A DNA stretch of 64,000 bases from contig JAULBX010002113.1 in NCBI GenBank assembly GCA_032358255.1, forward strand, positions 62,001 through 126,000, read 5' to 3'. The DNA is from Heterotrichella gracilis (taxonomy: Eukaryota > Sar > Xanthophyceae > Tribonematales > Xanthonemataceae). This document shows, in pieces, positions 58,701 through 64,000 of this stretch. Made by a program: the position numbers and the translations under genes. The stretch's first letter is position 1, and every line of letters starts with the position of its first letter. The notes under the pieces are model-generated. The model saw only the letters and a program-made list of their open reading frames with translations, was not told the DNA's origin and did no database searches.

Positions 58701-61700
58701 GATCTCACTGGATGCTGCATCGGCAGATCTGATTGTACAGCCTACAGTATAATTACATGGATTTGTCACACCCAGCTAACTAAACCTTCTCCCTTGATTC
58801 TCAGAGTATGGACCTTGTTGAGCTCACCCCCCTGGCTGGTGCGCTGGTTGGCCTGCCTGGTGCCAGCGGGCTGAGTGTGGAGCAGCGCAAGCGCCTGACC
58901 ATTGCCGTGGAGCTGGTGGCAAACCCTAGCATCGTGTTCATGGACGAACCCACGTCAGGTAGGGTATCAGTCAGGGTTCTGTTTAGGGTGTTCTGTAGGG
59001 TTGGAATGAGCTGACCATCACTGTGCCCCCAGCATCGTGTTCATGGACGAGCCCACATCAGGTGAAAACCCTAGGATAGAGTGTCATAAGGGTGTTGCAT
59101 TGGGGTGATCATTTGCTCAGGAGCTGGAGGGAAATCCCCAGTGCCTATTTGCTAGCGTTGTGTTGTCATGAACATCAGGAAGGTTTAAGTTCAGGGTTTG
59201 GATCCACATTGTTGTTAGTTTGTATAGCGCAAGGCCGGCCGCGCAGTGCCCTCCACCATTTTCATCTCCTCATGCCTCCACGTCCCCCAACTCATGTACT
59301 AGCCACCACCCAATGTGCACTGGCCCTCAACCCTGGTGAAACCCTAACGTGCCCACGTGCGCACCGCCCGCAGGCCTGGACGCCCGCGCCGCCGCCATCG
59401 TCATGCGCACCGTGCGCAACACCGTCCGCACCGGCCGCACAGTGGTGTGCACCATCCACCAGCCCTCCCTGGACATCTTCCAGTCATTCGACGAGCTGCT
59501 GCTGCTCAAGCGGGGAGGGGAGACCATTTTCTTTGGTCCCGTGGGGCCCGACCAGCAATCCCTGATCGACTACTTTGAGTCGGTCCCCGGGACTGCGGCG
59601 CTGCAGCCGGGGATCAACCCTGCCAACTGGATGCTGGAGGTGACAAACCCAGGGGCTGAGGCGCAGAGCGGCGTGGATTTTGCGCAGGTGTTTGCGGGCA
59701 GCCAGCTCAAGAGGTGAGGGTGCTGGCAAGGGTTTATTCAGGCCTAGCCAGCCTAAGTTTATGGAGTTTAGGGCGATGGCATGTGGACTGGGCTCGATGG
59801 CAGATTCCCTGGGCTGACAGTGTCACATACATATAATACTCAATGTGACTATCTTAAATATGCTTGAATCTGCAAATGTGCTCATGCTGGCATACTTTTT
59901 ATTCATGAGTAGAGGGCACGCCCGCCACCTGTCCCCATCGACACCCCCAACTCCCACCCCACCCACCGCAGCCAAGCAGATGCGCGCATCGCCAAGCTCA
60001 GCCAGCCGCCCGCGGGCAGCCAGCCACTCAAGTTTGAACAGGGCTATGCAGCCACGCTGGCCACACAGGTGAGTGCCATGCGGCAATGCATGTGATCGAC
60101 CATGAGCATGTGATCGGTTGAGCAATCGGCCATGTGATCAAAAAAACGTTTTGCCTTGTGAAATTATTCATCGGCTAGCCCACTTTGCCCTGCGCTACCC
60201 CAACCTGCACTGCGCCATCATGCATGTCACCAATAGAGTATGTGCAGTTCAGTATTATGTGCGTATAGTATAGTACCTGAGATCCCACACCACATACCCA
60301 TTGGGATCCATCACCGCGTACCCTCACCGCCACCCCCGCCCGCCCACCTCCAAATTCCCATCCCGCAGCTCCGATGCCAGCTGTCCAAGTCCTTCACGGT
60401 GTACTGGCGCTCCCCCAGCTACAACACCATCAGGCTCATGGTCACTGTGCTCATGGGGGTGGCCTTTGGGTCCATGTGGTGGCAAACAGGGCAGGACAGG
60501 TAAGGGAGTGGGGTGGGGAGAGGGGTTCAGATTCATTTGCCTGGTGGCAGCAATAGCAATTAGAATGCAGTAGCACGCAAGCAAGGGATGCGATCAATGC
60601 ATCAAATTGAAGGTCATGGCATGCACGTCCCATGTGAACAGCTTAAGAGGTCAGCATGCCGAGTACGCCCTTGCAATTGGTACCATTCACCTGCACAGCC
60701 AAGGTCATATGAAAGCGAACTTGGTCAATTTATTATCTCACTCTGCCCCTTTCCCCCTCCGTCGTCTTTGCTAATCCCACACCTGTCATAGCCCTACCTC
60801 ACCCCCACTCCGCAGGTCCACCGTTGCTGACCTGCTTAACGTGATGGGCGCCATGTACGCCGCTGTGCTGTTCCTGGGGGTCATGAACTGCGTGACAGTG
60901 CAGCCCGTCATCAGCGTGGAGCGGGCGGTGTTCTACAGGGAGAGCGCGGCGCGCATGTACAGGTCCTGGGTGTTTGCGGTGGCGCAGGTGAGCGGGGGGG
61001 TGCGGCTGGGGTATAGGTAGGGTACAGAGTGCGATTCCAGGTATAGAGCGCAGAGGATTGCGGTGGGGCATATGCGCACATGGTGGTGTGATAGGGTTTG
61101 GGTAGGGTTTTTCAAAAGTAGTGACCGCAGGCGCAAATGTGCCTAGAATCAGCTAGGGTGTGGCTCATGTTGTCAAGGTTGTAACATGGTTGCAGTGGTG
61201 GAGCTAGAGGGGCTGTGGGCGCAGAGTTTTGCGAGGGTTATTTGAAGCCACCGGTATGCATGTACAGCAGCTGCATGGTTTTAGGCCACCTAGGATGTGC
61301 GTAGGGTTTATAGAGTTAACAAGGCCAGTGGCATATGCACACATATGCCTACAGTGATCCGTTTGATTGCAATGCACCCCTGACATTGCAGCAATGTGTG
61401 TTACGTGCAGGGTGTGGTGGAGATCCCCTACGTGCTGGTCCAGGCGCTCATCTATGCCAACATTGTGTACTGGATGATGGGCTTTGAGGCCAGTGCAGGT
61501 GGGTACATGGGATTTGAATGCATACTGACACCATATGATCCTGTGCTTCTGTATAAATCAACTAAAGGTCTACCCCATACTGACCTGGGTTAAATGTACA
61601 GTAAACTACAACGCAAAACTACGATGCAAACCGTAGTCCCTCCATAGTGCAAACATAGTCCTTCCATGCATTGCAGTCCTTCCTCAGTGCAAACATGGTG

Positions 61701-62435
61701 CCCTCGTCAATCATTTCAGTGACATCCCTACCCCCACCCAGCTACCCCCCGCTTACCCACCCCTCCCACCCCCGCCCCCGCAGCCAAGTTCTGGTACTTC
61801 TTCATGTACTTCTTCATCACCCTCATGATCATGACGGACTTTGGCGTCATGTGCGTGGCGCTCACACCCATCCCCGAGCTGGCAAACATGCTGTCGGGGG
61901 TGCTGCTCAGCATTTGGAACCTGTTCTGCGGCTTCCTGCTGCCGCTGAGCGCCATGCCGGTGGGGTGGCGCTTCATGTTCTATGGCAACCCCATCTCCTG
62001 GTCGCTGTACGGGCTGGTGGTGACACAGTTTGGGGACCTGCATGACGACATGGTGGAGGTGGAGGTGCGTTGATTATGGCTCAGGGTTCACCTTAGACTC
62101 AACCCCAACTTGGGGTTCAAGCTTGGACATGCGATGGTCAGAAGTTGCCTCACATCTGTCTCACATACCTCACCCATCAATCACGCCCGCATTCACGCTT
62201 GCACCTGTATGTCAAGACATTGGTCACACTCGCCCCACTCACCCCCGCACGTGTCCCCCCGCAGGTGTCCGCAGGCGTGTACCAGAGCTACAGCGTGTCT
62301 TCCTACGTGGAGCAGCTGTTTGGGTTCCAGTACGCCTGGCGCTGGTGGTGCGTGCTGGCCCTGCTGGGCTACTATCTGGTGTTCAGGGGGGTGTCGGTAC
62401 TGGCCATCTCACGCCTGAACTTCCAAAAGAGGTAG
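49757..62435 (+). CDS. Full-size ABCG transporter, PDR type
   Basis: Twenty-six exons in frame (1471 codons with stop): 49757-49906, 50357-50523, 50811-51018, 51236-51328, 51590-51733, 51980-52120, 52358-52460, 52683-52726, 52943-53017, 53266-53472, 53905-54059, 54501-54710, 55078-55112, 55490-55655, 56086-56246, 56779-57036, 57325-57789, 58257-58453, 58805-58958, 59374-59713, 59972-60068, 60369-60499, 60816-60987, 61411-61498, 61784-62064, 62265-62435. Layout is NBD-TMD-NBD-TMD. NBD1: Walker [10 protein letters not shown] (183-191), signature GISGGQKKR, Walker B ALMDE. NBD2: Walker [10 protein letters not shown] (909-917), signature [10 protein letters not shown], Walker [13 protein letters not shown]. 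Membrane domains carry PDR motifs [42 protein letters not shown] and [15 protein letters not shown] pumps export hydrophobic compounds across the plasma membrane; the substrate is unknown. A Pro/Thr-rich linker (about 773-840) precedes NBD2. The first exon is uncertain: an ATG at 49534 is an alternative start. Confidence 0.93.
54113..54368 (+). repeat. Ghosts of ABCG exon 11 end and exon 12 start
   Basis: 54113-54150 echoes the exon 11 end (GAGCTGG.GTG...GAGGCCA.ACGG..AGGGTTTAGGG). 54308-54368 repeats the intron end CTTCCCTTGGCCCCAG and exon 12 start (TATGCCAAGCCCGGGTGGAG...CTGCCTGCACC) about 180 nt upstream of the real exon. Confidence 0.9.
55728..56010 (+). repeat. Ghosts of ABCG exon 14 end and exon 15 start
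   Basis: CTGGTGGACACGAGCCATGATT (about 55733-55754) echoes the exon 14 end ATGGTGGACCTCAGCCACGATG. Two TACTG-CTGATGA-CCA-CGC segments (about 55765-55795 and 55982-56010) echo the exon 15 start coding [12 protein letters not shown]. Confidence 0.65.
56345..56450 (+). repeat. Ghost of ABCG exon 15 end with intact donor
   Basis: About 100 nt after the true donor, GGCGTGTTCATCATGCTGTG-type sequence through ATTCCTCATCGTGCGCAGTG and GAGTGGAGG is repeated at high identity, with a GCCATTGCCGCAG acceptor-like site before it and a short insertion. The same GTGAGT donor is kept. Confidence 0.9.
56596..57210 (+). repeat. Ghosts of ABCG exon 16 start and end
   Basis: 56596-56668 (CGAGCAT...TATGGCGCTGGGCCACCTGAAT...CCCCTGTGGTG) echoes the exon 16 start (56785 on). 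57148-57210 (GGGCACGGTGCTCAACCTGG...CACTTGACAG) echoes its end ([16 protein letters not shown]). The two copies flank the real exon. Confidence 0.85.
57926..59066 (+). repeat. Ghosts of ABCG exons 17, 18 and 19 ends
   Basis: 57926-57967 copies the exon 17 end (AAGACCACGCCCATGGATGT, the [12 protein letters not shown] segment). 58528-58560 copies the exon 18 end (GTGGCGGCGTTTGTCAAGGA + GGTGAGG). 59032-59060 copies the exon 19 end (CATCGTGTTCATGGACGAGC...ACATCAG) with a CCCCCAG acceptor before it and a GTGAAA donor after it. Confidence 0.88.
58471..58508 (+). repeat. (GTG)n microsatellite
   Basis: About twelve uninterrupted GTG triplets, 18 nt into the intron after ABCG exon 18. The tract lies between the real donor and the ghost donor. 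Confidence 0.95.
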
Positions 62436-64000
62436 AGACCGTGTGCGAGAGGGGACAAGGATCACCCTGGAGAAGCTGAAGGGAAATTCAGGTTAATTGA
62501 GGGCCTGGTCAACATGTTTGATGGAGGTGGCTCAGCCTGGCAGGGGGATCATGTTGGAGGCTGAGGGATAAACAAAGCTTTCATCAGAGAAATGGCTTGT
62601 TTATGGCTTGGCAGCAGCATGGCCATATAGCAGCAAGGCAAATTTGTTTCCTATCCAAATCTCAAATATTTGGACAACTTGCCAATGCCCATGGGAAGTT
62701 GCTTTATGTACAGTAGGTATGGTAAACCTGTGACCCCTTAAGGACATGTGGTTCAGAGTTTTTCTTTGTGAACCAACATCAATCACATTATGCCAACATT
62801 GCTGTTGTGAGCGGGATTGTTGCCCACCATTGATACAAGTATGCATGAACATCGAGACAGCAGATCGTGATAAACAATGCCATTTTCGAGAATTATGGAC
62901 ACGCGCATGGAGAATATAATTTTGCCATATGGTCTTGATGGTGATATACTACCCTGCCCATTATTAACGGTTACCCTTGCGTAGGGTTCAGTACACTCGT
63001 ACATGGGTACCAGTTATTCACTGTTAAAAATCACAAGTGCTTTCATCCTTAGCGTTCTGCCCGGCAGCACCAACATCAGCAGCTTGAAGGGTACTACTAG
63101 GCTAGTTGCATGCTTGGACCTACACGCGCCACCCACATGACTGCATGTCCAGATTGAATGGAATTTCCCCAGGCGCACCGCTGTGCGCATCATGCCAACC
63201 TAGGTCACGGGTGCTATGTTTAATGGTCTTCCAGAATGCGCACACACCGAGTTTTCATTTTTTTGTCGAGAAGTGGAGCCCTCATCCCCGGCCCCCCCCC
63301 ACCCTCCTCCCCACCTACCCTATTATTGATGGCCGCCTTATTTACGCCTTTGGCGTCTGTTTTCTTTTCTTTTCTTTTTATTATCGATGGCCATGCATGC
63401 CAAGTTTGGTTGGGTCGCTGCGTACCTGCGCTTGCTGCAGGCATGAGTTTCCATGCAACCTATGCCATAGGCTGTGGCACCAAGCTTGAGCTTATTGCCA
63501 CAGACTTGAACCCTAAACAGAATAACAGAATAATGATGAAAACCCGCCGAAGAACCCTAACCCTATTAATTAACCCTAACCCCCCCTTCATCATCCTAGT
63601 ATCATCTCCACTTTGGGTGGCAGGGCGTGCTCTATAATTTCAACATGGGAGCTTGATGTCACAGATAGCTCCGAGGATGCACTGCAGTGCGCACGCATGC
63701 AGGCAGGCGTGTTCACATAAACTACCGCTTGATTCGCACGTACCCTGGGAGTTGTATTGTTCCCCACCTCTCCTTGCAAGGCCGTGTCATATCAGGGCAT
63801 ACTCAAGAGGGCCCAACACCCAACACAGTGGCCGCTATACAACAGGCTGCTGTACGGAACGTCCTCCGTCTCCGCCCGTCCCCTCTTACAGGTTTCCAAC
63901 GCTGTTCCGACATGGCAGGCGTGTGCCGGAGCCTCTCCACAGGACCAACAGTGAAGGCCCACAGGTGTGCTTCTAGAACCAGCCCACAAAGGAATAATTA
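62436..64000. other. Downstream spacer at the window's right edge
   Basis: 1.6 kb after the ABCG stop. The first part is probably 3' UTR. CCCTAACCCTATTAATTAACCC (63557-63582) is another heptamer tract. An exon-like stretch at about 63894-63964 (acceptor CTTACAG, FPTLFRHGRRVPEPLHRTNSE, then a GT) may be the start of the next gene, cut by the window edge. No family recognised. Confidence 0.35.

Noticed and set aside
1-64000. Retroelements, DNA transposons or prophage-like genes
   Set aside because: I found no reverse transcriptase, integrase, transposase or capsid motifs and no long terminal repeats; the repeats seen are copies of local exon edges.

Overview
This window is nuclear DNA from a green plant-lineage microbe, most likely a chlorophyte alga. 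Genes are dense and intron-rich (up to 26 exons), with GT-AG introns and GC-rich exons. The gene set is plant/algal: an N6-adenosine-methylation (Virilizer) subunit, a plant-type gamma PI4-kinase, a plastid/thylakoid-targeted M16 peptidase, a GTG/GPHR channel-like protein, UDP-sugar pyrophosphorylase, an ER delta-12 desaturase and a full-size PDR-type ABCG transporter. A SPEF1/CLAMP axonemal gene suggests the lineage makes or retains flagella. Plant-type telomere heptamers (TTTAGGG/CCCTAAA) are scattered through introns. I cannot name the genus.

Layout: 191-5854 (-) Virilizer-like; 7360-12505 (+) PI4K gamma; 14254-16074 (+) small one-pass membrane protein; 16290-17796 (-) small four-helix membrane protein; 18296-23043 (+) M16 peptidase; 23124-24213 (-) SPEF1; 24805-26383 (-) plastid thioredoxin-fold protein; 26704-27246 (-) GFA/CENP-V-type zinc protein; 27697-32323 (+) GPHR/GTG; 33431-38879 (+) UDP-sugar pyrophosphorylase; 40188-43960 (-) four-CBS SNF4-like protein; 45145-47218 (+) FAD2 desaturase; 49757-62435 (+) ABCG/PDR transporter. 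I assembled exon models by hand from splice sites and reading-frame phase; every model closes in frame. There is no operon logic: these are independent housekeeping genes, several in head-to-head or tail-to-tail pairs. I saw no retroelement, DNA transposon or complete RNA gene.

The most unusual property is in the introns. Most multi-exon genes here carry partial, decaying copies of their own exon-intron junctions ('ghost exons') next to the real exon. Copies downstream of a donor repeat the exon 3' end plus GT; copies upstream of an acceptor repeat the AG plus the exon 5' start. Many abut telomere-like heptamers whose strand mostly follows transcription: TTTAGGG after donors, CCCTAAA before acceptors. 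The clearest example is a 112-bp-period array at 10935-11451. Some ghosts look splice-competent, including an in-frame alternative last exon at 12230-12271, an in-frame 63-nt extension at 29325-29387 and a Walker-B mini-cassette at 59032-59060.
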